From: Cyanobacteria bacterium FACHB-502
GTDB taxonomy: Bacteria > Cyanobacteriota > Cyanobacteriia > Elainellales > Elainellaceae
Assembly (NCBI GenBank): GCA_014695325.1
Contig: JACJNZ010000054.1
Span: forward strand, 1 to 64,000
Length of the DNA: 64,000 nt
Direction of reading: 5' to 3'
In this document: piece by piece, positions 51,402 to 60,536 of the stretch
Layout of the letters: the number at the start of each line of letters is the position of its first letter
Position numbering within the stretch: the first letter of the stretch is position 1
Notes under the pieces: generated by a model
Databases searched by the model: none
What the model saw: only the letters and a program-made list of their open reading frames with translations
Told to the model about the DNA's origin: nothing
Program-made: the position numbers and the translations under genes

Positions 51402-51835
51402 AGATGCTGACCTTTATCGTGAGGCGAAGGAGGCTATCGTGGACGTTACTTAACGGTCTCGCACAATGCAAGGACTAGCATCCGGCAAAAGTTGAGTCTC
51501 CGAGCCGATTGCCTTTTTGCGCTTCGAAAAGGCAGTGTCGCAAGTGCGCTGAAGCATTGCTCGGCTTTGTCTACCCGGTGTAAGTCCTGGTTCTGGAAGC
51601 CTTGTTAGTCACTCTTCAGTCACTCTATGTAGAAAAAAAGAGGAGTCACTATTGCCCAACACCAGTTCAAATCGAAATTCCATCGCCTATAGCTCTCGAA
51701 TCATTTGAGCCGCAATTTGGGTTTGGTGCGATAGGTTTCAGGCGGTTTGAGTCGCTCAATCTCAAGCTCAATCTCAACCCGATCGTGCCTGTCTTTCAGG
51801 CCTACTGATGAGTCTAGTACAGTTCTGCTCCATAA
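51402..51835. other. Gap with a hairpin and an unplaced coding scrap
   Basis: A perfect 8-bp stem TGCCTTTT/AAAAGGCA (51510-51517 with 51527-51534) is present without a T-run. On the minus strand 51812-51709 is open, with a charged peptide V-E-I-E-L-E-I-E-R-L-K-P-P-E-T-Y and then a stop. It looks like the C-terminus of a lost gene, which I cannot identify. Confidence 0.4.
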
Positions 51836-52501
51836 TTACCAGGGCAACACTGCTCCGTTGGCGTGCCAGAACGTGCCTGTATTCTCCAAGGTCAACTCAT
51901 CGATGCGAGCCAGTAACCCTTGCACCGATTCCTCTGGGGTGATGCCACCTTTCGTAAAGTTCGTCATGCGCGTTTGCACCAAGCCCGGATGCAGAATCGC
52001 GACAGTAATTCCTCGGGGCTTCAGATCGTGCGCTAACGACTTCCCCGCCATCGACAGTGCCACTTTTGACATCCGGTAGCCGTAAGAACTGCCAGAGGTA
52101 TTGTCGCCAATCGACCCCATCCGGCTCGTCATCAACACGATCTTGGAGCCTGTTCTGAGGTTGGGCAGCAAGGTGTGAGTGACCCGTAGCGCACCCAGAG
52201 CATTCACCTCAAACTGTTCACGAATGCTGTCAAAGTCTAAATCTTCCAGCGTTACCCGCTTGAGAATGCCTGCATTGTTGACTAAGACATCGATCGCAGT
52301 ATCTCCCAGACGATTTCGTAAATTTGTGATCGAATCATTGGAGGTAATATCAATGCCATCCTCAACCTGTACCCCAAGCTGCTGCAATTCCTGAGAGGCA
52401 GTACGACACACTGCAATTACTGCTTCTCCCCGTGCTTGTAGTTGACGGCAGTATTCGTAGCCGATACCTCGACTTGCACCTGTAATGAGATAAGTTGCCA
52501 T
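51836..52501 (-). CDS. SDR-family oxidoreductase
   Basis: The 221-residue short-chain dehydrogenase has T-G-A-S-R-G-I-G at residues 7-14 (dinucleotide binding), N-N-A-G, catalytic Ser in L-M-T-S-R-M-G-S, and Y-x3-K in Y-G-Y-R-M-S-K. The C-terminus ends T-F-W-H-A-N-G, as in CsgA/sniffer-like carbonyl reductases. It is an NAD(P)H-dependent reductase of a carbonyl compound; the substrate is unknown. The gene stands alone, divergent from the oxygenase gene at 52650 by 148 bp. Confidence 0.88.
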   Translation of the reverse strand: MATYLITGASRGIGYEYCRQLQARGEAVIAVCRTASQELQQLGVQVEDGIDITSNDSITNLRNRLGDTAIDVLVNNAGILKRVTLEDLDFDSIREQFEVNALGALRVTHTLLPNLRTGSKIVLMTSRMGSIGDNTSGSSYGYRMSKVALSMAGKSLAHDLKPRGITVAILHPGLVQTRMTNFTKGGITPEESVQGLLARIDELTLENTGTFWHANGAVLPW

Positions 52502-52649
52502 GTGAATTGTGATCGCCTAATGAGACAGGTATTCTAGAGACTCATCATAGGCGAATTTAGTCGGCCGCTCGTGATTGGCGTACTACACTGCGTGACCTCA
52601 GAGTCCTCTATCCTGGAAGACAGAATGATGGCTGGGAAGGTTCGGCAGG

Positions 52650-53189
52650 ATGGAAATCATTGGACGGATGAGCGGAGAAAACCTAGTCGAACTCTGGGAG
52701 TGGGTGCAATCGCTTTCCCTGTCGCCAACTGCCATTCAGAGCCGCTACGCTCCCAACCGATCGGTCAAATGCTTTGGCGTTGCCTCAAACTTGCAATCGA
52801 TTGCCAAAGGACGTGCCAGATTGCTGCGGACGGATGACCCCGGAGAGCGCATTCGGTCGCTGGGAGAGCGATTGCTGCCGGGCTGGCACAGTCTACTGGT
52901 CTGCGGCGGCGATACAACCATTCACTGGCATCGCGACCACGGACACTTTGAAGGGATAGCGGTCATGATCAACCTGGGCGAAGCGCTGTATTTTGAGCGC
53001 GATTACGAGCAGGGCGAGCTACAGCACCATCTCACTGATGGATTAGTGATTCGAATTAACACTAAACTGCTCCATCAAGCAATTCCCCGCTCCACCCCCC
53101 GCTATAACCTGACCTTTCGCCACCTGAAACCTCAATTTCTACCCCAGGTCGAAGAAAGCCAGGCAACTCAGCTACAGTTGCCAATGTAG
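52650..53189 (+). CDS. 2OG-Fe(II) oxygenase-like protein
   Basis: The 179-residue protein has H94-x-D96 (H-W-H-R-D-H), H142 (L-L-H-Q-A-I-P) and R151, in the order and spacing of a 2-oxoglutarate/Fe(II) dioxygenase facial triad plus the 2OG-binding arginine on a small double-stranded beta-helix. The N-terminus has no motif, and an alternative start exists at 52668. I cannot name the substrate. It is followed 25 bp later by a saccharopine-dehydrogenase-like gene in the same direction, suggesting a joint transcript. Confidence 0.6.
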   Translation: MEIIGRMSGENLVELWEWVQSLSLSPTAIQSRYAPNRSVKCFGVASNLQSIAKGRARLLRTDDPGERIRSLGERLLPGWHSLLVCGGDTTIHWHRDHGHFEGIAVMINLGEALYFERDYEQGELQHHLTDGLVIRINTKLLHQAIPRSTPRYNLTFRHLKPQFLPQVEESQATQLQLPM

Positions 53190-53214
53190 TCCTGTAATCA
53201 GGAACGTGAATGCC

Positions 53215-54432
53215 ATGCCTGATCGTTTCTACGATATTGTCCTCTACGGTGCCAGTGGTTTTGTTGGTAAACAAACGGTGCAGTACTTTGCTCGCTGTGT
53301 TGATCCGCAACAGGTCCGCTGGGCAATTGCCGGACGCAACCGCCTAAAACTAGAAGCGGTTCGGGAGGAAGTGGGAATAGCTGTGGATGTGTTGGTTGCT
53401 GATAGCCAGGATCAGCAGGCGATCGATGCAATTGTTGCCCAGACGCGAGTGTTACTGACTACTGCCGGACCTTTTGCCCTTTATGGCAATACCCTCGTGG
53501 ATGCTTGTGTTCGCTTCAAAACTCATTATGTCGATATTACAGGGGAAACACCCTGGGTCAGACGCTTGATCGATCGCTATCATGCTCAAGCTGCCGCTGA
53601 TGGAACGCGCATTATTCCCTGCTGTGGCTTTGATTCGGTTCCGTCTGACCTGGGAACTTATCTGGTTGTTCGGTCCATGCAGCAGTTGGGGATGTCCACT
53701 CAGCGGGTGAACGCCTATTTTCAGGCGGTGGGCGGCTTTAATGGAGGGACGCTGGCATCTGCCTTCAACCTTTACGACTCCCACGGAACTACCCAAATGA
53801 GCAACCCCTTCTTGCTGAACCCAAGCCCTCCCCCTTCGCAAGCTCAGATCGATCGCAATCGTGACCCACGGATTCCTGCATTTGATCCCGACCTCAACAC
53901 CTGGGTCGCTCCCTTCTTCATGGCTCCGGTCAACACTCGCATTGTGCGCCGCAGTAGTGCCCTGTATGCCGGGTGGCAGCAACCCTACGGAGCTGATTTT
54001 ACCTATCAGGAGTATCTCAAGTTTGAGGAACCTTTGGCATGGCTGAAGGCAACCGGCGCAACAGCGGGACTTGCCCTCCTGACAGGCATTCTGCAACAGC
54101 CGCAAGCTAGGTCACTGGTACAGCCCATCCTGCCGCAGCCGGGCAGCGGACCTTCAGAGCAAACGATGAACGAAGGCTGGTTCTCCTGTGAGCTGATTGG
54201 CACTGCTCAAGAGGGGCGCAAGGTACGCGGACTGATTCGGGACCAAGGTGATCCGGGCAATCGTGCTACAGTCAAGTTCGTCTGCGAGTCTGCTTTGAGC
54301 TTGGCAGTGCAAACCGATGAGCTACCGGACGGTAAGAGCCGAGGTGGGATTCTCACACCCGCAACAGGGTTAGGGGATGTCCTAGCAGAACGGCTACGGA
54401 GAGCCGGAATGACCGTTGAAGTTGCCCTGTAA
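53215..54432 (+). CDS. Saccharopine-dehydrogenase-like (trans-acting enoyl reductase type) protein
   Basis: This is a protein of about 405 residues with an N-terminal Rossmann domain (Y-D-I-V-L-Y-G-A-S-G-F-V-G-K-Q, W-A-I-A-G-R-N). The following F-A-L-Y-G-N-T-L-V-D-A-C, Y-V-D-I-T-G-E-T-P-W-V-R and P-C-C-G-F-D-S-V-P-S-D-L-G-T are hallmarks of the saccharopine dehydrogenase/trans-acting enoyl reductase family. Members reduce double bonds in lipid or other substrates with NADPH. It starts at the second methionine (M-P-D-R-F-Y-D); a GTG three codons earlier is possible. It is complete for the family (390-420 residues). Confidence 0.85.
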   Translation: MPDRFYDIVLYGASGFVGKQTVQYFARCVDPQQVRWAIAGRNRLKLEAVREEVGIAVDVLVADSQDQQAIDAIVAQTRVLLTTAGPFALYGNTLVDACVRFKTHYVDITGETPWVRRLIDRYHAQAAADGTRIIPCCGFDSVPSDLGTYLVVRSMQQLGMSTQRVNAYFQAVGGFNGGTLASAFNLYDSHGTTQMSNPFLLNPSPPPSQAQIDRNRDPRIPAFDPDLNTWVAPFFMAPVNTRIVRRSSALYAGWQQPYGADFTYQEYLKFEEPLAWLKATGATAGLALLTGILQQPQARSLVQPILPQPGSGPSEQTMNEGWFSCELIGTAQEGRKVRGLIRDQGDPGNRATVKFVCESALSLAVQTDELPDGKSRGGILTPATGLGDVLAERLRRAGMTVEVAL

Positions 54433-54475
54433 CCGAGTGAGCTAGGATCGATTGAAGGACGTTTTGGACCATAGT

Positions 54476-54742
54476 ATGGCAAAGCAGGAACAGCCACTTC
54501 AAGGAGAGGCGCTGATCAAGGAAGTATGTCGGCGCATTCGCGTTGCCCGTTGTTATTGGGATGCCCATAACAATCATGCCTGTCGCGGAGAGCGAGAACG
54601 GGCCTTGGCTCTATACAACACGCTGACAAAAGAGCAAAAGGACAAGATCCCGCAGGAGTTGCGAGTGTGGTTGCGCTACCGCAGTGAAAAATACTTTGGC
54701 GAACACCGCACGCCGCCCCATTCAAAGCGAAAGTCGAAATAG
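54476..54742 (+). CDS. Conserved small basic hypothetical protein
   Basis: The 88-residue soluble protein reads L-I-K-E-V-C-R-R-I-R-V-A-R-C-Y-W-D-A-H-N-N-H, A-L-A-L-Y-N-T-L-T-K-E-Q-K-D-K-I-P-Q, W-L-R-Y-R-S-E-K-Y-F-G-E-H-R, and a Lys/Arg tail. I believe such proteins are widespread in cyanobacteria without known function. The basic tail and aromatic residues could bind nucleic acid. It lies 43 bp after the reductase and 40 bp before the phosphatase gene, all in one direction. Confidence 0.6.
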   Translation: MAKQEQPLQGEALIKEVCRRIRVARCYWDAHNNHACRGERERALALYNTLTKEQKDKIPQELRVWLRYRSEKYFGEHRTPPHSKRKSK

Positions 54743-54782
54743 TGCTTGAAGCTCCCTCCTTATTGAAAGCCTTTCAACCCTC

Positions 54783-55667
54783 ATGCTGCCTACCCCCACT
54801 CCGCGATCAATTCTTGCCACGCTCCTGCCCCATTTGCGCGTTGCGGCTGCCTACGCCCGTCAGATTCAGTCACAAATTGTGGCGCATCCTAAAAAGGACA
54901 GTGACAACTTCCTGGCTGCTGCCCTAAGTGACGCAGATTTATCCATTCAAACGTTGATCGAAGTCGCAATCCTAAGCACATTTCCTAATATTCGCTTTTA
55001 CGGTGAGGAGCACGAGCGGTCTTATAACACCCGCTATTTTCGGGCGATCGATCTAGGTGAAATGGGGGATTACCTGGTAACGCTTGACCCAATCGACGGT
55101 ACGCGCTTTTATCTAGATGGACACCAAAACTATCAGATTATTCTGAGCATTCTGAATGCGGACGAATACGAAGCGGTCATCGCTGTAACTCCGGCACAAA
55201 ACATTTACCACTATGCAGTACGAGGGAAAGGCTGCTGGAAAGGAAATTTAGAGACAGACCTCGACAACTGCGATCGCCTGATGCTTGGAGACGCAGATCG
55301 AGCAGTCTTTTTTGGCATTGCGATGGGTGCAATTGCTCCCCATTTAGAAGGCTATAGGGCGATCGACGTAACACAGGATTACTCCAAGGACGCGCAAATT
55401 CCCTTGATCAACGGACTGCTGACGGGTGAACTTTCAGGGGCAATCACCCGTGCCGGAAACTGGATTGACGGTGCGGCACTCGCATTTTTGGTGCAAGAAG
55501 CGGGAGGAATAGTCACAACGCTGGAGGGAACTGCGCTGCCACCGCTCCATACCTGCTGCAACTACCAGCGTCCAGGATTGATTATGGCAAGTTCAACTAC
55601 AGTCCATCAGGATTTGCTAAAAGCAGTACAACAATTGATGAAGCAGCATAGTGCAGCTGTCCCCTAA
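54783..55667 (+). CDS. Inositol-monophosphatase-family phosphatase
   Basis: The 294-residue protein has the family metal-binding sequence: G-E-E (74-76), D-P-I-D-G-T (102-107) and W-I-D-G-A-A in the C-terminal half. These coordinate two or three Mg2+ ions for hydrolysis of a sugar or inositol phosphate, or of 3'-phosphoadenosine phosphate. The hydrophobic F-Y-L-D-G after the DGT box is not the commonest variant, so the substrate is left open. It is the last gene of a possible four-gene run from 52650. Confidence 0.9.
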   Translation: MLPTPTPRSILATLLPHLRVAAAYARQIQSQIVAHPKKDSDNFLAAALSDADLSIQTLIEVAILSTFPNIRFYGEEHERSYNTRYFRAIDLGEMGDYLVTLDPIDGTRFYLDGHQNYQIILSILNADEYEAVIAVTPAQNIYHYAVRGKGCWKGNLETDLDNCDRLMLGDADRAVFFGIAMGAIAPHLEGYRAIDVTQDYSKDAQIPLINGLLTGELSGAITRAGNWIDGAALAFLVQEAGGIVTTLEGTALPPLHTCCNYQRPGLIMASSTTVHQDLLKAVQQLMKQHSAAVP

Positions 55668-55685
55668 GGAAAAGTGCTTTGCCCG

Positions 55686-56095
55686 TTATCCTAATGCACA
55701 AGAAAATCTGGCGTTGCTGAATAGGAATATGATTCGCTGAGGGATAGGTACATCACCAAATTGGAGGTAGTGCAGTAACAACCGAATCGAGTGCTGCAGC
55801 ATCTCCACGGATTTGGAATAGCACAATGTCTTGCGATGTAACCGAGCAAGATAGTGTCGTAAGCGTGTATTTTCTCCTTTAACTTGGGTTATGTAGGTCT
55901 TGCTCGCCATCTGGTCGCCCTCTGGAATAAATCCTGGATAAACAGACCAACTAGCAGTGACATAGAAGGAGCACGGCCAGCTCACCACGATCGTCCAGAA
56001 CGGGCGGAATGTTTCAGCACTAGGGTCGCCCAACACCCAACCTAGAATCCCTTTTCTACAGTGATCAACGGCAGTCCACAATCAGATTTTGTTTT
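55686..56095 (-). pseudogene. IS1-family transposase fragment, second copy
   Basis: The minus-strand frame gives W-T-A-V-D-H, G-I-L-G-W-V-L-G-D-P-S-A-E-T-F, Y-P-G-F-I-P-E-G-D-Q-M, E-N-T-R-L-R-H-Y-L-A-R-L-H-R-K-T and a C-terminal H-S-I-R-L-L-L-H-Y-L. It matches the fragment at 34278-34580 almost base for base across their shared part, including the A-rich run before K-I-W, but here the C-terminus is kept and the first half is absent. No inverted ends are seen. Confidence 0.85.
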
Positions 56096-56097
56096 TT

Positions 56098-56270
56098 GGG
56101 TTGTATCGCAAAAACTTTTTAAAGACAAACGATACCTATTAAGGTCATCGTCTTAAGCAGTTACGCCCAAGAGTGCTTCGATAAATCTGGCCTGAGATGC
56201 AATATCCCCTTTGTCAATACCATTCACTTGTCCTTTGCGGATCATATTCATCGCTGGAGTTGTGATCAGC
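56098..56270 (-). mobile_element. IS6-family end with transposase C-terminus
   Basis: The minus strand gives A-M-N-M-I-R-K-G-Q-V-N-G-I-D-K-G-D-I-A-S-Q-A, then I-E-A-L-L-G-V-T-A-stop near 56159. The element end GGTTGTATCGCAAAAAC follows at 56110-56130. It is truncated just upstream of A-M-N, where a short tail of a foreign gene (M-L-V-K-R-G-Y-V-D-A-Q-D-I-V-V-A, stop) lies at 56270-56338. It is the same element type as at 20707 and 41906. Confidence 0.8.
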
Positions 56271-56352
56271 CCTGAGCAGTTTTCAGCAGAGCAACAACGA
56301 TATCTTGTGCATCAACATATCCACGCTTTACGAGCATTATCCTAAACACCCA

Positions 56353-57345
56353 TTACTCTCGTTGTAACACCACTTTCCCGATCGCCTGCCCCGACTCAGC
56401 CCGTTGGTGTGCTGCTGCTACTTCAGAAAACTTGAACACCTGACTATCGAGTAGCGGTTGTACCTGTCCGGCATCGACTAACTGAGCCAGTTGGGTCAGA
56501 ATCTCTCTATGCCGCGATCGCCCCACACTATGCAACAGTGGAATCAACATAAAGACCAGATGCAGCGTCAGTCCTTTTGCATGTAGCAGGGTTAAGTCTT
56601 GCTGAGACAGAGAAACAATTGACACCACTGTTCCATTCAGCTTTGCAGCTTTGAATGCGTTTTGCAAATTGTCATTTCCTACTGTGTCGAAAACTATGTC
56701 AAATCCTTGCTCATTGGTGTGTTCTGCCACAAACTCTTCAACAGGCTGCTGATGGTAGTTGATGGTGAAATCAGCTCCTAGTTTACGGGCGATCGCTCCT
56801 TTCTCTTCACTCGATACCAGGGCATAAACTGTCGCTCCTGCTGACTTCGCCAGTTGTACCCCAATATGCCCTACACCGCCTGTTGCTCCATAAACCAGAA
56901 CCCGTTGTCCAGGTTGAACTTTGGCGCGATCGATTAGCCCTTCCCAGGCAGTGATTGAAACGAGGGGTAGAGCGGCAGCTTCTGCCATCGTGAGCGACTT
57001 GGGCTTGTGAGCCACTTGATCTACATCTGCCAGCATATACTCCGCCAATGCACCCCCCAACCCTTTCACGCCGCCTGCACAGGCATACACTTCATCTCCG
57101 GGTTTAAAGATGGTGACTCCCTCACCGATTGTTTCCACCACTCCGGCAACATCTCCATGCAATACAGCAGGAAAATCAGGGGCAATGTCTGGAACTGCAC
57201 CCTGACGAATTTTGTAGTCCACTGGATTCACGCTGGTTGCCATGACCCGAATCAATACATGATGGGGTAGGACTTGAGGAGCTGGGACATCGGTTGTTTC
57301 AAAAACAGCGGGGCTACCGAACTGGGTAATAATTTGGGCTTGCAT
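56353..57345 (-). CDS. MDR-family NADP-dependent oxidoreductase (quinone-oxidoreductase type)
   Basis: The 330-residue zinc-independent medium-chain dehydrogenase/reductase has a GroES-like N-domain (N-P-V-D-Y-K-I-R-Q-G, H-G-D-V-A-G-V-V) and a Rossmann domain with V-Y-G-A-T-G-G-V-G-H-I-G (A-x-G-G-V-G nucleotide loop). No structural-zinc cysteines are present. Such enzymes reduce quinones, enones or aldehydes with NADPH. It is divergent from an HxlR regulator 97 bp away, an arrangement typical of redox- or aldehyde-responsive pairs. Confidence 0.9.
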   Translation of the reverse strand: MQAQIITQFGSPAVFETTDVPAPQVLPHHVLIRVMATSVNPVDYKIRQGAVPDIAPDFPAVLHGDVAGVVETIGEGVTIFKPGDEVYACAGGVKGLGGALAEYMLADVDQVAHKPKSLTMAEAAALPLVSITAWEGLIDRAKVQPGQRVLVYGATGGVGHIGVQLAKSAGATVYALVSSEEKGAIARKLGADFTINYHQQPVEEFVAEHTNEQGFDIVFDTVGNDNLQNAFKAAKLNGTVVSIVSLSQQDLTLLHAKGLTLHLVFMLIPLLHSVGRSRHREILTQLAQLVDAGQVQPLLDSQVFKFSEVAAAHQRAESGQAIGKVVLQRE

Positions 57346-57442
57346 TGCAATTGACCTCAGAACTCATATTCCATGAGTACCATTGAGACATTGCTGCCCG
57401 AAAGGATTAACGGCAAAGTGCATTAGTTACTTTTTGGTAAAC

Positions 57443-57892
57443 ATGGTGATCAACCCGAATTCTGACGCTATCCAATTGAATTACTTGCCGCAGCCTGCGC
57501 TCGATCGCATCGCTAACATGAACCTGTTCGACACCAACTGTGCAGGGCATCAAATGCTCGAACACATTGCTAATAAGTGGACAGTGTTGATTGTGTATGC
57601 CCTGACGCAGGGGAAAAAGCGATATAGCGAACTCAAGCAGCAGATTGTTGGCGTATCTCCCAAGATGCTGATTCAAAATTTGCGGAACCTGGAGCGATGT
57701 GGATTGATCGAGCGAGAAATTTATCCCACCGTTCCGCCACGGGTCGATTACTCGTTGACTCCATTAGGAGAATCGCTGGTAGAACCGTTGGCGATCTTGG
57801 GGGAGTGGGCATATCGTCATATTCCAGAGGTCAAGACAGCAATGGAGCAGTATGACGATAACCCTAAAGAAAACTACTGGGAACCCAAGTAA
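57443..57892 (+). CDS. HxlR-family transcriptional regulator
   Basis: The 149-residue winged-helix protein shows the HxlR signature: H-I-A-N-K-W-T-V-L-I-V-Y-A-L, R-Y-S-E-L-K-Q-Q-I-V-G-V-S-P-K-M-L, L-R-N-L-E-R-C-G-L-I-E-R, and Y-S-L-T-P-L-G. A single cysteine (C31 in D-T-N-C-A-G-H) sits just before the winged helix, where redox-sensing members carry their reactive Cys. The ATG at 57443 is preferred over one at 57383. It probably controls the divergent oxidoreductase. Confidence 0.9.
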   Translation: MVINPNSDAIQLNYLPQPALDRIANMNLFDTNCAGHQMLEHIANKWTVLIVYALTQGKKRYSELKQQIVGVSPKMLIQNLRNLERCGLIEREIYPTVPPRVDYSLTPLGESLVEPLAILGEWAYRHIPEVKTAMEQYDDNPKENYWEPK

Positions 57893-58067
57893 TTCGGCAG
57901 CAGGTTTATTTCAGGGCAACATGCTTTAACTCTAAATGGGATCGGGCATGCATCAGCAGTGTAACCGCAAAATATTGATAAAACAGCGCAAGAATCGGGC
58001 TTCAAGTTTAAGGGGGCTTTTTCTAATCTTGAGTTATTGAAACCCAACTCAAATCGAGAAAGGAACT

Positions 58068-59129
58068 ATGAACGTTATCCAATCCCTGATTGCAACTGGC
58101 ACAATCGCGATCGTTTCCTTTACTTCTCTCCCTGTCGCTCTGTCAGAGACAGTCAATTTTGATTTCCTCGCACGCGAGTCTACACAGATGATGGCTGAAC
58201 TGCCTGCATCCTTCCAACCCGGACTCAATCAGGTTATCTTTCAAAGCGAGGGCGAACGGATGGTGGGTAACTTGTACCTGCCAGCTTCCTACCAGTCCGG
58301 AGACAAACTTCCCGTGATTGTTGTGACAGGTGCCTGGACGACGGTAAAAGAACAAATGCCTGCGGTCTATGCTCAACGGCTCGCCGATCGCGGATTTGCG
58401 ACTTTCACGTTTGATTTTCGCTACTGGGGTGAGAGCGGTGGTACTCCTCGCCAATACGAATCACCTGCGGCTAAAGTTCAAGATATCAAGAATGCGGTTG
58501 CGTTCTTGCAAACCTTACCTGTGATTGATGGCGATCGCATTGGTGGGTTGGGCATCTGTGCCAGCGCAGGCTACATGGCACAAACCGTTGCAGAAGATTC
58601 AAGCTTCAAATCCTTTGCAACCGTTGCCGCATGGTTACATGACATGGATTCGCTCAACGCATTATTTGGGGAAGAAACGGTGCAGCATCGGATGGAAATC
58701 GGGCGGGCTGCCCGTGAACAATACGACCGCACGGGCAAGGTGGCTTATGTTCCGGCTTATTCTCAAGGCGATCGCAGTGCAGCCATGTTTGGCGATGTTA
58801 GTTATTACGCCAGTACGGATCGGGGTGTGACTCCAGAGTGGACAAATCTTTTTGCGGTGATGTCCTGGCACGAATGGCAGGGATTTGATGCAATGGCGAT
58901 CGCGCCCCAAATTACAACTCCAACGCTGATGGTTCACAGCGATGGTTCTGCTCTGCCGGACAATGCCCGCGAATTCTATGCTTCGTTGAGTGGCGAAAAG
59001 CAGTTAGTTTGGACGGAAGGACAACATCTTGATTTCTACGATCGCGATCCTCAAGTTGCAACCGCTGTCGATGCATTAGTAAGTCATTTCCAGGCAACAT
59101 TGCCCCATCTCACATCAGTACAGCATTAG
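58068..59129 (+). CDS. Secreted alpha/beta hydrolase
   Basis: The 353-residue protein has a signal peptide (I-A-T-G-T-I-A-I-V-S-F-T-S-L-P-V-A-L-S, cleavage near residue 27). The alpha/beta hydrolase domain has nucleophile elbow G-I-C-A-S-A-G-Y, acid loop L-M-V-H-S-D-G-S-A-L-P-D-N and histidine in E-G-Q-H-L-D-F-Y. The elbow reads G-x-C-x-S rather than G-x-S-x-G, so Cys or a later Ser may serve as nucleophile, as in dienelactone-hydrolase-like enzymes. AGAAAGGA precedes the ATG. It leads a four-gene run with an SDR and two NTF2-like proteins. Confidence 0.82.
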   Translation: MNVIQSLIATGTIAIVSFTSLPVALSETVNFDFLARESTQMMAELPASFQPGLNQVIFQSEGERMVGNLYLPASYQSGDKLPVIVVTGAWTTVKEQMPAVYAQRLADRGFATFTFDFRYWGESGGTPRQYESPAAKVQDIKNAVAFLQTLPVIDGDRIGGLGICASAGYMAQTVAEDSSFKSFATVAAWLHDMDSLNALFGEETVQHRMEIGRAAREQYDRTGKVAYVPAYSQGDRSAAMFGDVSYYASTDRGVTPEWTNLFAVMSWHEWQGFDAMAIAPQITTPTLMVHSDGSALPDNAREFYASLSGEKQLVWTEGQHLDFYDRDPQVATAVDALVSHFQATLPHLTSVQH

Positions 59130-59178
59130 TCAGTTTGAAATATTCAACAGTCATTACACATTATTTGGAGCAAACAAA

Positions 59179-59931
59179 ATGAGTGGACGCATGGATGGGA
59201 AAGTGGTCATTGTGACGGGCGGAAGTTCAGGAATTGGTCGAGCAACTGCCATTGCCTTCGCCAGAGAAGGCGCAAAAGTGGTGATTGCGGCACGACGAGT
59301 CAATGAAGGAGAAGCAACCGTCAAACAAATTGTGGAAGCTGGCGGAGAGGCAATCTTTGTACAAACGGATGTCACTCAAGCAAAAGAGGTACAAGCTCTA
59401 GTCGATCGCACTTTAGAAAAATATGGTCGTCTTGATGCTGCCTTCAATAATGCAGGTTCCGGTAAAGGGATTCGATTGATCGATTTGACCGAAGACGAGT
59501 GGGAACAGGAAATTACAGTCAATCTCAAATCCGTGTGGCTCTGCTTGAAATATCAAATTCCTGCGATGCTGAAGTCTGGTAAAGGGGCGATCGTGAATAT
59601 CGCATCTCAAGGGGCAATCCTGGGTGTTCCCAACTATAGCGCTTATGGAGCAGCGAAGGGAGGAGCAGCAGCATTAACCCGTGCGGCGGCGGCCGAATAT
59701 GCGGCAGAGGGAATTCGGATTAATGCGGTCAGTCCGGGTGCAGTTGAAACGGAGCTATGGGCGAACGCGCCTGCCGGAATGCTGGAACAGGTGGCAGCGG
59801 GTATTCCGATGCAGCGCGTTGGACAACCCCAGGATATTGCGGAAACGGTTGTTTGGCTCTGCTCTGATGCCGCTGGATTTATCACCGGACAGAACATCGC
59901 TATCGATGGTGGCTATACAACCTCCAACTAA
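59179..59931 (+). CDS. SDR-family oxidoreductase (glucose-1-dehydrogenase-like)
   Basis: The 250-residue classical SDR has T-G-G-S-S-G-I-G (14-21), N-N-A-G, catalytic Ser in N-I-A-S-Q-G-A, Y-x3-K in Y-S-A-Y-G-A-A-K, and the C-terminal G-F-I-T-G-Q-N-I-A-I-D-G-G-Y. It is a complete NAD(P)-dependent alcohol/carbonyl oxidoreductase. GGAG lies at a proper distance before the ATG. It stands 49 bp after the hydrolase and 16 bp before the NTF2-like gene, so an operon is likely. Confidence 0.92.
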   Translation: MSGRMDGKVVIVTGGSSGIGRATAIAFAREGAKVVIAARRVNEGEATVKQIVEAGGEAIFVQTDVTQAKEVQALVDRTLEKYGRLDAAFNNAGSGKGIRLIDLTEDEWEQEITVNLKSVWLCLKYQIPAMLKSGKGAIVNIASQGAILGVPNYSAYGAAKGGAAALTRAAAAEYAAEGIRINAVSPGAVETELWANAPAGMLEQVAAGIPMQRVGQPQDIAETVVWLCSDAAGFITGQNIAIDGGYTTSN

Positions 59932-59947
59932 AACTCACTGAACTCCC

Positions 59948-60481
59948 ATGAAAAAATATTTGATTGCGCTCTTTGCTTTTGTATTAACGATCGCCTTCAT
60001 GATGAGTTGGAAATCAGAACAACCTGCGATCGCCAACAACATACCTACCAGCCAGGAACAAGCTAATGTTCAACTGATTCAGGATTACTATGCTGCCTAT
60101 GCAGAAAGCGATCTGAAAGCCCTTAAAACCTTCTTCGCTCCCAATATTACCTGGCGTATTCCTGGTCATCATCCTTTAGCAGGCGAGAAGCATGGTGCAG
60201 ATGAAGTGATTGCATTTTTTACCCAACTTGCAAAGGGCAATTTCAAAGCTGATCCCATCTTTTTCCAAGCACAAGGGAATTATGTTGTAGACATCCACCG
60301 AGGATGGAGCAATGTTGAAGATGGTGGTACTCAAGTCGATCAGCTATTCACGCTCATGTTCAAAATTGAGAATGGCAAAATTGTTGAGGCACAAAATTTC
60401 TTAACCGATCAGCACCAGGCAGATGCTTTCTTCTGGAGGGTCTATTCCCTCAAGCCGTTGCCCGATCGCTTAGTCCAGTAA
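59948..60481 (+). CDS. Exported NTF2/ketosteroid-isomerase-like protein
   Basis: The 177-residue protein has an N-terminal hydrophobic signal or anchor (L-I-A-L-F-A-F-V-L-T-I-A-F-M-M) and then an NTF2-like cone fold: Q-L-I-Q-D-Y-Y-A-A-Y-A-E-S-D-L-K-A-L, F-A-P-N-I-T-W-R-I-P-G-H-H-P, V-V-D-I-H-R-G-W, L-F-T-L-M-F-K-I-E-N-G-K-I-V-E. The family binds small hydrophobic molecules, and some are isomerases. It is placed between an SDR and a second NTF2-like gene, pointing to a small extracytoplasmic pathway. Confidence 0.85.
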   Translation: MKKYLIALFAFVLTIAFMMSWKSEQPAIANNIPTSQEQANVQLIQDYYAAYAESDLKALKTFFAPNITWRIPGHHPLAGEKHGADEVIAFFTQLAKGNFKADPIFFQAQGNYVVDIHRGWSNVEDGGTQVDQLFTLMFKIENGKIVEAQNFLTDQHQADAFFWRVYSLKPLPDRLVQ

Positions 60482-60536
60482 AGTGATTGTGAAAATTTGT
60501 ACCACGTCAACTCTCGTTCATTTAAAGAAAAAAGCC

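Noticed and set aside
51709-51812. Minus-strand charged peptide that looks like a protein C-terminus
   Set aside because: Only about 35 codons with no start and no family match. Noted within the gap description rather than annotated as a gene.
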